Assembly: GCA_011032825.1 (NCBI GenBank)
Contig: JAADJZ010000004.1
Span: forward strand, 868,001-932,000
Source: Massariosphaeria phaeospora
Lineage: Eukaryota > Ascomycota > Dothideomycetes > Pleosporales
Length of the DNA: 64,000 nt
Direction of reading: 5' to 3'
Shown here: piece by piece, positions 49,033-59,153 of the stretch
How positions within the stretch are numbered: position 1 is the stretch's first letter
Layout of the letters: each line of letters starts with the position of its first letter
Translations under genes and position numbers: made by a program
Notes under the pieces: model-generated
Database searches by the model: none
The model's input: only the letters and a program-made list of their open reading frames with translations
What the model was told of the DNA's origin: nothing

Positions 49033-49578
49033 ATGGACGATACCACCACTCCCAACGCAGCCCCCCACTCCCCCCCACCCCAACCGCCCCTGAACAGCCC
49101 CCCTGTCTCAACCAACATGGACGCCAACCGTCCTACCACCGCAGCCCCTCCCGCTCAACCATCTTCCTCCCCACCCCCCAAACCCCGCGGCCACATCGTC
49201 TTCACCGCCCATTTCGCCGACGACCGACGGCTGCGCCTCTACATCAACACAGTCCAGGAGCAGGAGATCCGTAATGCGCGCGACTGCATTAGCTACACTA
49301 TAGAAGCCGAGGCCAATCAGCCCCAAAAGAGCACCCGGCGCACGCCCCCCCACATCACGGAAAAGCACGGCTGGTTCCTACATGTTGGTGCATTCCAGGA
49401 AATCTGCGAAGAAGTGCGAATTGTTAGCCCGAAAGACGAGGATCAGCATGGGCCGCCGATACCGCAGGAAGACAAGGACGAGGCGGCGTTTAAGGCGTGG
49501 CGCAAGGAAGTGCTGATGCAGCTGGAACAACACCACAATGACAGCTGGACGCCGATCTCCGCTCCTGACTCCAACTAG
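49033..49578 (+). CDS. Hypothetical protein, proline-rich N-terminus
   Basis: 181 residues from the ATG at 49033 (MDDTTTPNAA), or 194 from 48994. The first ~50 residues are Pro/Ser-rich and hold two related segments (PPLNSPPVSTNMDANRP resembling PPLTIPLVSTDMDDTTT upstream). The remainder (HIVFTAHFADDRRLRLYINT ... WFLHVGAFQEICEEVRIV ... KAWRKEVLMQLEQHH) looks like a small folded domain, but I recognise no family and no F-box-like block. No signal peptide or membrane segment. Coding bias and the upstream TATA element support a real gene. Confidence 0.55.
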   Translation: MDDTTTPNAAPHSPPPQPPLNSPPVSTNMDANRPTTAAPPAQPSSSPPPKPRGHIVFTAHFADDRRLRLYINTVQEQEIRNARDCISYTIEAEANQPQKSTRRTPPHITEKHGWFLHVGAFQEICEEVRIVSPKDEDQHGPPIPQEDKDEAAFKAWRKEVLMQLEQHHNDSWTPISAPDSN

Positions 49579-50080
49579 GTTAGCCGTCGCGCCGCCATTA
49601 GAGCTTGGTGATTTGGAGTTTTGCCACACCTAGAGCCTGCTAAGTGTGACTGCGGAAGGAGCTAGCGGCGGCGTCTGTCGTGGAATTAGAGGCTCTTGTG
49701 TACATAGTCGATCTTCTGTTTGAATTCAATACCATCCACTCTTTCACCATCACCATCCCGCATATAGCCCAAGCTTCCGTCTCTTTTCCTGTTTCATCTC
49801 TTAACGCAAGCCATTTAGGCAGGCAGATATCCGAGCGTCAAGAAGGCTCAGGACGAAGCAAGGCCAATAAAGACAGACTGAATTGAAGTGTTAAGTGTTA
49901 AGTGTTAAGAGAGAAGTGCAATTAAGATACTAGACTATTATTCGTATGTAATCCCTCCACGTACCCGCAAGCTAGCGTACTCACTATCGTAATGAAAGAA
50001 ACCACGCGGAAAACAGAGTAAGAAAAGCGAGATGGAAAGAAAAGCGAGACGAAAAAATTCCTTTGGTCGAATGGGACACA
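49579..50080. other. Intergenic, no gene seen
   Basis: Lies between convergent genes. Holds a three-unit AAGTGTT repeat at about 49886-49909. Confidence 0.5.
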
Positions 50081-51210
50081 TTAGCATATGTAATAACCAA
50101 CCCTGCCCTCGTCAAACAGAAAAGCACATTCCTTTGTATAGTCGTCGCCAAGGCCATCCAGCAAAATTTTCATGAGTTCCAAAGTCTCGGTGTCATGGGC
50201 ATGGCCGTAGTGCCATTCAATGCATACGGCCTGCGCCCAGCCGGGAAGCCATTCCATCATGTCCCAGTCAACTAGCGTAACCGTCCAGTCCACAATAGTG
50301 CCAGAAGAGTCGCGAACCGAATTGAAAATCATATTGGCCCCTTTGATATCGCGGAAAGTAAGCACGGGCTTGGGATCCTTGGTCGCTCCCAGGATGGTCT
50401 TGAAATCCGTCAGGAACCTCACCTGCTTCTCGAAGTAGTTGTCCCTAGTGTTGTTGGCCAGACGAACCTCGGCACCCTTGTACATGGCCGTTAGAAAGTC
50501 GTCGTAGTTGTAGAATGGGCCATAGAAATTTCGGAAATTGGTTTCCATGCCGGGAAACTGAGGGTCGAAGGGTTGTCCGTTGACGCGACCGTAGTACCCT
50601 GGCGAAGGAGTAGCGCGAAGTAGTTGTAGCTGCTCTGCTAGCTTTGAAGAGATGATATCCCGCGTAGGCTTGTCCAGAGCCTTAAAATTAGCTTCCAGCA
50701 TTTTGCCTTCGAGGAACTCAGTGACCAGGTAGTACCTTTTCGAGTCACTGAAGAAAGCGTACACCTTGGCTGTCCGGACTTTGGAATGTTCCTGCAAATA
50801 CAACATATTTTCCACCTCCTACGTCGGGTTAGTATAGCTGCTACTGGCGCATTGCGAAGAAGTAGTTATCTTACCTGTACAAGCCCAGAATGGTTGTGCT
50901 CTTCTCTCTTGATAAGACACGGTCCAATGCGGCACACATTGTGACGACGCATGCCAGATGGATTACCGTAAATATCCCAATTGAAGGGATGCATAGGGTT
51001 TGCATCCATGACTCGGGTGATTTCATCGATCGAAGGTATCAGGGGATGTTCGGAAGCGTAGTATGGCAGTTTGAACTTGAGCTGATGTTCGGGCTGTCCA
51101 TGATAGTCGGGTATTTTATATCTGTCCTTGAACATCCGACTACTGAACTCAGACCAGTTGGTGGTGCCAAAGTGCTCCATGATCACCTCCTTCAGCGGGC
51201 GTACACTCAT
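50081..51210 (-). CDS. APH/choline-kinase-like protein kinase-fold phosphotransferase
   Basis: Exons 51210-50875 and 50818-50081, intron GTAAGA...ACGTAG (56 bases), 357 residues. Kinase-fold landmarks: a Lys in GPCLIKREEHNH, a helix-C Glu in EVENMLYLQEHS, a hinge YYLVTEFLEGK, a catalytic loop TFRDIKGANMIF (Asp and Asn present, but Arg where aminoglycoside kinases have His), and a metal-binding VTLVDWDMMEWLPGW. This is the fungal phosphotransferase-enzyme (APH) family, often expanded in filamentous ascomycetes, with unknown small-molecule or protein substrates. The C-terminal helices LELMKILLDGLG fit the family. There is no membrane segment. Confidence 0.85.
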
Positions 51211-51709
51211 AGTGGAAATATTTGCTTAAGAAGACCGTCTATGTGGCGAATCGAAAGACGTATGATATAAGGAGGTAGAGGCAACATCTAGAGAAAGCAG
51301 TCGTAATATAGACACAAGAACAAAGAGCGGGCTGTTAACATCCCAAGCTTAATCCGGCGGCTGTAGAGAATGATGGCGTGCTGGCTACATCAAGACAAAA
51401 GAACAGCCATCAGTAACGTTGAAGGTTTGTCCGTTTCCGGCTGATGGGCGCTCTTTCAAAACTGGCCAACCGAAATACCCTTAAGCTCGAGAACCAACAT
51501 GCCTTGCTCTCCGGCTTTTCGCATATGTGAATAGATCGAAATTTTCGAGTCGTTCTCCGGCTTTGTTCAACGCCATAATGTAATTTCCAAAACTGAGCCC
51601 ATGACAATGTCGCAGGCAGTAAAATGTTTAGAAAATTAGACTGCTTAGTGTTGAGCACATGGATATATTGATTCTTGCGGCGCGAAGATGTGAGGAGAAC
51701 AACAAAACG
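51211..51709. other. Intergenic, no gene seen
   Basis: A minus-strand frame of 82 codons (51410-51658) lies just beyond the homeobox gene. GTAACG follows GGAG at its last codons, so a 3' terminal intron is conceivable but would add only one or two residues. Confidence 0.4.
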
Positions 51710-54313
51710 CTAGTCGTTACCTCCATCGTCTTTGTCCAATGCGAGCTCGACCGTTCCTTTCAAGGCGTTTTTCTTGATGTTGATTGGCCACCGCAGCCCC
51801 GCCATGCTTACAAGACCAGATGTCATTACCAACGACGCAATGTGACTTTTGGGCATCTCTTCAAGCACGGCGCTACCGTCCTTTGGTGCACTGACTGATC
51901 TTGCACTATGCGAATAGTAGATACGAGCCGAGAAGAAGGGTACACGTGGATCGAAGCGGAAGAACCGTGGCCCATCGTGCGACGACTTCAAGGCCGTCGT
52001 GTTCGAGCGCTGGCGTTGTGCTTTTGAAGACTTATCGACAGGCTCATGGGGAACCGACTTGGACGGCGGGACGAGCTGTTGCATACTCTGTACTGGTTGC
52101 TCCCTCGTAGAGATAGTGGGTGTTATACGCTCTCCGTCTGCTAAAGAAATGGCGAAACGTGTGCCAGGAGTGGCGATGCGGCAAATCCCCATAGCCTCAT
52201 CCAGATTGACGGACTCGAACGAGGCACCTTTGTTCCTAGAGAAGTTCTGCTCTATGATTGAACTGTTCTGGAGTAGTTGCGGTTGTGAAGCTCCATGAAA
52301 ATTGTGGAGATGCTGGAGGAAGTCGGCCTCTGAAGTATACATTTCCTGCTTGCACAAGCGGTGTCGATGATAGTTCTGAGCATGCTCCGCGTGAAGACCT
52401 CGATATCCCGCACCGCAGAGATGGCAATGATGGGCTTTCGGCGACGGAAACTGAGGGCACAGCGGTGGCCCACTGTTCTCGGAAGCGATGTCGTCTGCGG
52501 TCCGAAGAAACCGACAAGACCACACACGACAATGAGAGTGCTCGTTCATCGCGTCGGTGTCGGCAAACACTTTTTGACAGTAGCGGCATCGGAAAGGTCC
52601 GGCGATTTGGTGAAGTAATAAGCTCTCCATGTGGTTTTCTGACCGTTCGGACCACCACGCTGAGCGATCTATCCCACCTGTGACGAGATGCTCGGCAACA
52701 TGGTCACATCTCTCGCTCCAGTCCTTTGATCGCTTTCCACAAAAGCCGCAATGCAACATGGGATCGTCGGATTTGATGGGGGCTCCGAATCTCCGCCAGT
52801 GAAGTGCAAGGTCTTTGCATCCAAAGTGGTGGCCTTCGCTTGCCATGAGACGTGCTTGACAGCCCAGACGGGCTGAGGGGTGTTTCACATTCGCGAAATG
52901 TACATGATGAAGGTGCTGCACGAAGTGGTCTCGACGATAAAAAGTGCGTTGTGACTCTGGCTTGTTCCTGCATTGTTGGTATTTATGAGTTGTCAAGTGC
53001 TGTTCGCTCGGGTGCATTAGCCCACAGAAGGGGCATGACTGTAATGGAATGTTTTTCGTGTCGCAACAGATCCAGGTTGTCCGGAGGGCATGCACAGAGT
53101 CTTCATGTCGAATCCACTCGTATTTGGTCTTGAAAGCGCGTGGACAAAAGGTGCAGAAGAACGGAAGATCCTTCTGCGGCACACCAGCGTCGTTGAGTCC
53201 ACTTACTATGGGTCTGGTGTATGGCGACGCTCTCCAAGCCATTCTTCTTCGACCTCGTCTTCGGTCCCGACCGAATGAGGAGATGTTACTTCCACTAGAG
53301 GATATTGTATAGGCTGTTGGTGCAGTCCCATCGGAGGAGGTCAAGGATGTGACGACAGAACCAGATCTACCTGCTTTCGTACCAGACCAAGACTCCAGGA
53401 AGGAATCACTGCGGTCACTCGGAGAGCCATGGTCCATCGCAGCTTGGATATCTGAGTATGTAGCAGCCTCCTCGTAGTACGATTGCGCCAAGTATTTTGC
53501 TAGTGGAGGCTGTGGTGCTTGCGGCACTTCGTCCGCCTCCTTGTCGATGGCTTCCAGGCTTTCTCTAGATAGCCTCGAAGCAAGCGAACGGCTATCAGCA
53601 TTGGCGAGTCCGTTTCTGCCTTCTGGTATTTCTAGTTTCCGTCAGTATACATTGCAGTGTCGTTGAGCAGTCTCCTACTTACCGCACGGTTTCTTGCGCG
53701 CTCTCTGATTGTTGAACCAATTCCGAACCTTTTTGACTTCCAGATTGGCTTGGTGTGCTATAATATCGAGTTCCCAGTTGCAGGGATAGGGGTTTGTAGC
53801 AAACTCCTCTTCAAGCATTTGCCTGGCCTCGAGTGGTATACGTGTCTGAGGGCCTTTGCGTTTGGCAGATGCGGGCTTCCGTGTGCCTACAGTAGAGGCA
53901 CGTGAGGGCGGTTGACGGGCGACGGGCTGCCTGATAGTATTCGCCATGTACTGAGACTGATTCGCGACTGAATTAGAAGGCCAAGGCCGGCCCGTTCCGG
54001 AGTCAAGTGCCATGCTATTGGTAGGCGGAACAGGCTGGTGTAAAAACTCTTCGTGTGAATGGACAGGCTGGTGTAAAAGCTCCTCGTGTGAATGGACAGG
54101 AACGTTTGGCAGTGTTTGGGACGGTACGCCAGGTGGGACATTGGATCCATCCATGGAGCACTCCCAGTCCATAGCCGAGTCCCACTGTGGAGCCGGGAAC
54201 GCCTGCTCGAACAACATGTCATCGTGATCAAAGCCATAGAGGCCGTTGTCGCGCTCCAACCGGGCAAAGTCGAAGAAGTCGTCCATGTCGCCCGCCATGG
54301 GCGTGTCGGCCAT
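51710..54313 (-). CDS. Homeodomain and C2H2 zinc-finger transcription factor
   Basis: Exons 54313-53683 and 53631-51710, intron GTAAGT...ACTAG (51 bases), 850 residues from MADTPMAGDMDDFFDFARLE; an in-frame ATG at 54493 adds 60 residues. Residues ~20-140 are acidic and hold a 12-residue duplication (VHSHEELLHQP then VHSHEEFLHQP). A TALE/KN-type homeodomain follows at ~155-210: LEEEFATNPYPCNWELDIIA and VKKVRNWFNNQRARKK. Downstream are C2H2-type fingers: FCTFCPRAFKTKYEWIRHED, CPFCGLMHPSEQHLTTHK, CGFCGKRSKDWSERCDHVAE and CRYCQKVFADTDAMNEHS. It is presumably a nuclear DNA-binding regulator; this domain pair recurs in Pezizomycotina. Divergent from UTP15. Confidence 0.88.
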
Positions 54314-54640
54314 CGGGGGCAACAACGGGCGAGAGGGGCCTATGGCGGCTTGAGGCACAGCCTGGGAAGAAGGAAAGCCTGGGTAGAGGTGCGGCGGGTT
54401 GCATGATGAGTGAGGTGGGCGTAGAGTTGGGATGAAGATGGGGGTGAGGCTGATGATGATGAAGAAGGTGCGGGGATCGGCAGCGGCAGGCAACTAGGCG
54501 GCGGCCAAGGGCACGCTAGCCCCCGGGCGGACTAGCGCGGTCCTCTATCGATATCGCCCGCCATCAAAAAAGTTTCGAACTTCATCCAGACATCCAGCTG
54601 CCCGCTGCCCGCTGCCCGCTGCCCGCTCGCTGTCCCCGCC
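54314..54640. promoter_or_regulatory. Divergent promoter, homeobox gene / UTP15
   Basis: 327 bases between head-to-head start codons. A 7-base repeat (CTGCCCG, four copies, about 54598-54625) sits just before the UTP15 ATG. A GATGATGATGAAG-like purine stretch on the homeobox side would be coding if the longer homeobox start is used. Confidence 0.5.
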
Positions 54641-56369
54641 ATGGCCGCCGAAGTGCAGTTCGTGCAGCCGCTGAAGCTGCCCAAGGGCCCTTCGCCCGTC
54701 ACCGCCGAACAAACGTACTGGAATTCCTTCAGCTCGGAGCTGCGCCTCGACCCCTCGCAGCACTCGTCGCCCATCACCCACATCTCGAACCCGCTGCCGC
54801 CGCCGGCGAGCCAGACGGCAGCCTCACACAGCCTCTTCGCCGTGACGACGGGGTCGCGCGTGCAGATCCTGTCGGCCAAGACGCGCAAGGTGGTCAAGAC
54901 AATATCGCGCTTTGGCGTCGACGACATCGCGCACTCGGGCAACCTCCGCCGCGACGGGCGTGTCCTCGTGGCCGGCGGCGACAGCGGCGCCATCCAGGCC
55001 TTCGACGTGAGCAGCCGCGCCATCCTCAAGACGTGGCGCGAGCACAAGCAGCCCGTATGGGTGACGGCCTGGCACCCGACCGACCTCACGCGCCTGATGA
55101 GCTGCTCCGACGACCGCACCGTGCGCCTGTGGGACCTGCCCAGCGACGCCAGCACGGCCACCTTCGCCGGCCACCAGGACTACGTGCGCTGCGGCGCCTT
55201 CCTGCCCGCGCCGAGCGGCCTGCTGGTCACGGGCTCGTACGACCAGACGGTGCGCCTGTGGGACCCGCGCGCCGCCGGCCGCGCCGTCCTGGTCTTCCAG
55301 CACGCCGCGCCCATCGAAGCCGTGCTGCCCATGCCCTCGGGCACCGCCGTGCTGGCCGCCAGCGCCGCCCGCATCTCGGTGCTCGACCTCGTGGCCGCGA
55401 AGCCCATGCACATGCTCAAGAACCACCAGAAGACGGTCACGTCGCTGGCGCTGGCCAACCACGGCACGCGGCTGCTCAGCGGCGCCCTCGACGGCCACGT
55501 CAAGGTCTTCGAGACGACGGGCTGGCACGTCGTGGCCGGCATCAAATACCCGGCGCCGATCTTGTCCCTCGCCGTCGTGGCCGCGGGCGCCGCCAGCGAC
55601 GACCGCCACATCGCCGTCGGCATGCAGTCCGGGCTGCTGTCGGTCAAGACGCGGCTGAGCGGCGCGCAGAAGGTGCAGGCGCGCGCGCGCGACCGCGAGA
55701 TGCAGGCCCTCGTCGCCGGCACCATCGACGAGTACGACCGGCAGACGCGGAAGCGCAAGCGCGGCAAGGGCGTCGAGCGCGGCATCCGCGGCAAGGACTT
55801 CACGGGCGAGGGCGCCGACATCGTCATCGACGGCAACGCCCGCGGCCGCATCAAGCACAACCTGCCGTGGGGCCACGCCCTGCGCTGGGGCCAGTACGCC
55901 AAAGCGCTGGACCTCGTCCTCGAATCCACTGTACGTAAACCCCACCCACCCATTCATTCATTCTCCCTCCCATTTTCCCTCCTCCCCCCAACTACCCACC
56001 TACCTCCCCCACCACTAACGCCCACCCTCGCAGGACGGCAACTCGCGCACACAATCCCTCACCCTCCTCACCGCGCTGCGCCACCGCTCCGCGCTCCGCG
56101 CCGCGCTCTCGCACCGCGACGAAGCCACGCTGCAGCCCGTGCTGCGCTGGCTGATCCGCAACATGGCGGACCCGCGCGCCACGCGCCTGGCCGTCGACGT
56201 GGCGCTCGTGGTGCTAGACCTGTATGCCGAGCAGCTGGGCCGCAGCGACGACGTCGACGGCCTGGTCGCGGATCTGGCGGCGCGCGTCAAGGTCGTGGTA
56301 GAGGCGAGTCAGGTGGCGTGGAGTTGTGGGGGGATGGTCGATATGTTGGGCGGTGGGGGTGGGGGGTGA
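54641..56369 (+). CDS. UTP15: U3 snoRNA-associated protein UTP15
   Basis: Exons 54641-55930 and 56034-56369, intron GTACGT...CTCGCAG (103 bases), 541 residues. The N-terminal part holds WD40 repeats, e.g. VWVTAWHPTDLTRLMSCSDD, RTVRLWDLPSD, VRCGAFLPAPSGLLVTGSYD and HGTRLLSGALDGHVKVFE. The C-terminal UTP15_C domain includes GKDFTGEGADIVIDGNARGR, HALRWGQYAKALDLVLES and, after the splice, LTLLTALRHRSALRAALSHR. Utp15 belongs to the tUTP/UtpA subcomplex of the small-subunit processome and supports 18S rRNA processing and rDNA transcription in the nucleolus. The protein is close in length to yeast Utp15 and ends in a poly-Gly stretch. Confidence 0.92.
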
Positions 56370-56849
56370 GAGGGGAGAGGGATGGGATTAGGGGAGAGGA
56401 GAGGGGGGAGAGGAGAGAAATAGCGGGATGGCATGGGATGAAGCATCTGGGCATAGCGATGGCGTTGGGTTGGCGGTTGATTGATTGAGCTGTTTAGAAA
56501 ACGAAAAAGTTACTTATGCATGCATCTGGGCTCTGTCTGGACCCGTCCATGCCCGGATACACGCACATATACATACGCACACGTGTGTATAAACACAGTT
56601 CAGTTCAGTTCAGTTCAGTTCCGTTTCAAGCAGCTCAATTCCCTCGAACCTCACACAACCGCACCCTACGCAGCACTCCTGCCTGTAGGTTTGAAACGTA
56701 CACATATACACACATACATACATAGTATGTATTGTACAAAGCCACCACACCCTTTTCCCCTTCCCTCCCCTTCCCCCTTCCCCCTTCCCCTTCCCCTTCC
56801 CGCTCCCCCTTGCCCCTTCCCCTACACACCCCATCTCCTCCCCACCCAC
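56370..56849. other. Intergenic between convergent UTP15 and uL22m genes
   Basis: Low complexity: GAGGGGA-rich sequence, five CAGTT units (56596-56620), CACATATACA sequence and a C/T-rich tract (56745-56830). No gene. Confidence 0.6.
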
Positions 56850-58338
56850 CTACCACAAACAATACTGCCTCTGCGCCACCACCGGCCGATCCGGCAACGC
56901 CACCCACACCTTGCGCGCTGCGCGCTTCTGGCGGCGCTCGTCGGACAGGCGCACGCGCGTTTTCTCTTCTTTGAGCAGCACGGAGAAACCTGTGTGGGGA
57001 GGGTTAGCGAGGAGTGGTTAGCGAGGAAGAGGTGGGGAAGGGGATGGGAAGGGTATGGAAGGGATGGGAGGAAGATAATCTTCATTTCACGTACTGGTGC
57101 TCTGGTGGATCAGCGTATTAATCCTGCCGCGGGCGCGGAACTCTGGCATTTTCCAGCGCTCGCCTTTGCCGACCCACGCTTGGTCGATGTACATGGCCGT
57201 GGGGTCGGTGATGAGTTTGCGCGAGCCGTCTTTGAGGTCGATGACCTGCGGCGGGTGCTCTGATGGCTTCGGCGCCGCGTCGAACAAGCTGCTACCTGGC
57301 TCCGTCGCTTCTTCTACGCCGTCGCCCGTCGCTTCGCCCATGCCGCCCGTCGCTTCGCCCATGCCGTCCATCGCAGCGCCCCCCAGCCCCATGCCGCGCG
57401 ACGTGATCGCTTCGTTGCGCGCAACCGCGAGCCCCTTGGCCACGTCGCGCGCAATCTTCTTCTTGCTGAAGCGCAGCTGCAGCAGCGCGTCGTCGACGGA
57501 CTTGCCGGCGATCTGGTGCATGACGCGCGTCATCTTCTTCCAGCTGGTCGGTAGGTTGGGGCTCTTGTACAGGTTCTGGCGCTCGGTGCGGGCAAGCTGG
57601 ATGTCGCGCGTGACGCGGCCGCGCCGCTCCAGCGACCGGATGATGGTTTTGCGCTCCCAGCGCTTGCGCTTCTCTGGCACTGGGTCGATGGCGAGGGCTC
57701 GCAGGTCGTATTCGCGTTGGGCGCGGGCGCGCTTCTCGCGCTCGGCGGCGAGGGATTTGAGCGCCGCGAGCTCCGAGGGCGTCATGCCGTCGCGGTAGCC
57801 GGGCATCTCGACTTCTGGGGCGAAGATTGTGGAGGGCGCGAGCTTGCCGGTGCGGATAGCGGGGGGGGCCGAGTCAGAGTCGGATTCGGCCGGGGCGGTG
57901 CGTTGCTTCTGCAGGTACTTCTCGAGCATGGGGTTGGAGAGATCGGGGCCGGACTTGGATTTTGATGGGGTTTCGGGGCTGGGAGTCGGGGTTGATGCGT
58001 CTTTGGGGACTATTTCGGGCGAGGGGGTCTTTGGCGTTGGAGCGGCCTCTGGGGTTGGTTGTGTGGTGGAGGGTTTCTCCGCGTAGTGGCGTGTGAAGGG
58101 GTTTGAGACTGGACTGCAGCTTTTGACGGGATGCGCACTCGACGGTATCCAGAAGGCAGACGAGCCTCTGTAGGCAACTCGGGCTGGTGAGATAGTCGTG
58201 TTAGCTACAATGGGAGAGGTGATTTGGGACAGACAGCAGGACGGGGCGTCCATAGCTAGCTTCCCATGCTGGGCTCCAGAATCGGGGCGACGTACCAGAC
58301 TGCCCCAGCCGCCGCGGTACTATTATTCGGGCGCTCAT
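56850..58338 (-). CDS. MRPL22: Mitochondrial large-subunit ribosomal protein uL22m
   Basis: Three exons: 58338-58296, 58183-57095, 56989-56850; introns GTACGT...CACCAG and GTACGT...CACACAG. 423 residues. The spliced start MSARIIVPRRLGQSARVAYR is a basic, acid-poor mitochondrial presequence. A Pro/Ser/Thr-rich linker with PTPEAAPTPKTPSP follows, then the uL22 core: KMTRVMHQIAGKSVDDALLQ, LRFSKKKIARDVAKGLAVAR and IDQAWVGKGERWKMPEFRAR, GRINTL. The third exon supplies the conserved end FSVLLKEEKTRVRLSDERRQ. The first and last exons are short but restore conserved ends and keep phase. An in-frame Gly/Met/Glu repeat (EATGGMGEATGDGVEEATE) interrupts the region before the last motifs. uL22m lines the mitoribosomal exit tunnel. 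Confidence 0.88.
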
Positions 58339-59153
58339 GGTGATGGTGCACCCCCAATGGCGCGGTGAGTCGATGTCGAGTGCTGTGGTGAGGTGTCGTG
58401 CGGTCCACAGGAATTTGTGACGGCTCGGCAAGACCCGAGAAGGCTGACAGGGCCCCGGTGGTGGCGCGTGCACGTGACGGCGATCATGCCCTCCAGGCGC
58501 GAGGTCGCCGGCCAAAGTGATCAACTCGCCGAGCCGCAACCACGCCAGCGCCATGGCGATCGTCGCGGAAGGGCAGCCATGCTGAGGGCACTGTGAGAGG
58601 CCAGGACAGTGATTCTTGTGCGTGTCGGCATCTGGGACTTGCAAGATAGCCAGCTCGCAGCCGCTGGGCCGGCATACCCCATGCGAAGAAGTGGTTGGAC
58701 GCGCCGGCTGAGGGCCCAGAACGCCAGGGTGCAGCTCTCGTGAACTCGTCCGTCGTTAGGTCGTCTGGGCCGTCCAAGCTTTGTGTTTGATACTTTTCCA
58801 TCGCCCTCGCTGGACTCGGGCAGACCCGTCCATACGTACATCAGCGCAAAGTCGCTTTCGCTCCCTATCCACACCAACCAGCCCGTCGTGCCACTCGTTT
58901 GTGCTTTTCTCTGCGCTGTGTAGCTTGCTCGTTGTTGCGTCCCATGCCCGCGCCCGCCTCGTCCGCTTCACTCTCCGTCGACAAAAGCCCCTGCGACCGT
59001 ACGACGCCACTAGGATAGCTGTGGACGAGAGAGAGAGAGAGAGAGAGAGGAAGCGTTTCTATAATCGCCATTGCCAGGGCGTGAGTCGGTCGTGTGCTGG
59101 GCTGTTCACTGTGTCGCCGTCCGAGCAGAGGCGCGCAAGCAAGAGTCGCAATA
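58339..59153. promoter_or_regulatory. Divergent promoter, uL22m / Prp24-like gene
   Basis: 815 bases between divergent start codons; overlapping shadow frames only. A (GA)n run at 59027-59049 lies about 100 bases before the Prp24-like start codon and is probably in its 5' UTR. Confidence 0.5.

Noticed and set aside
54824..55957. 377-codon minus-strand open frame opposite UTP15
   Set aside because: Shadow of the GC-rich UTP15 coding strand; repetitive Val/Asp/Gly/Arg composition and no domain.
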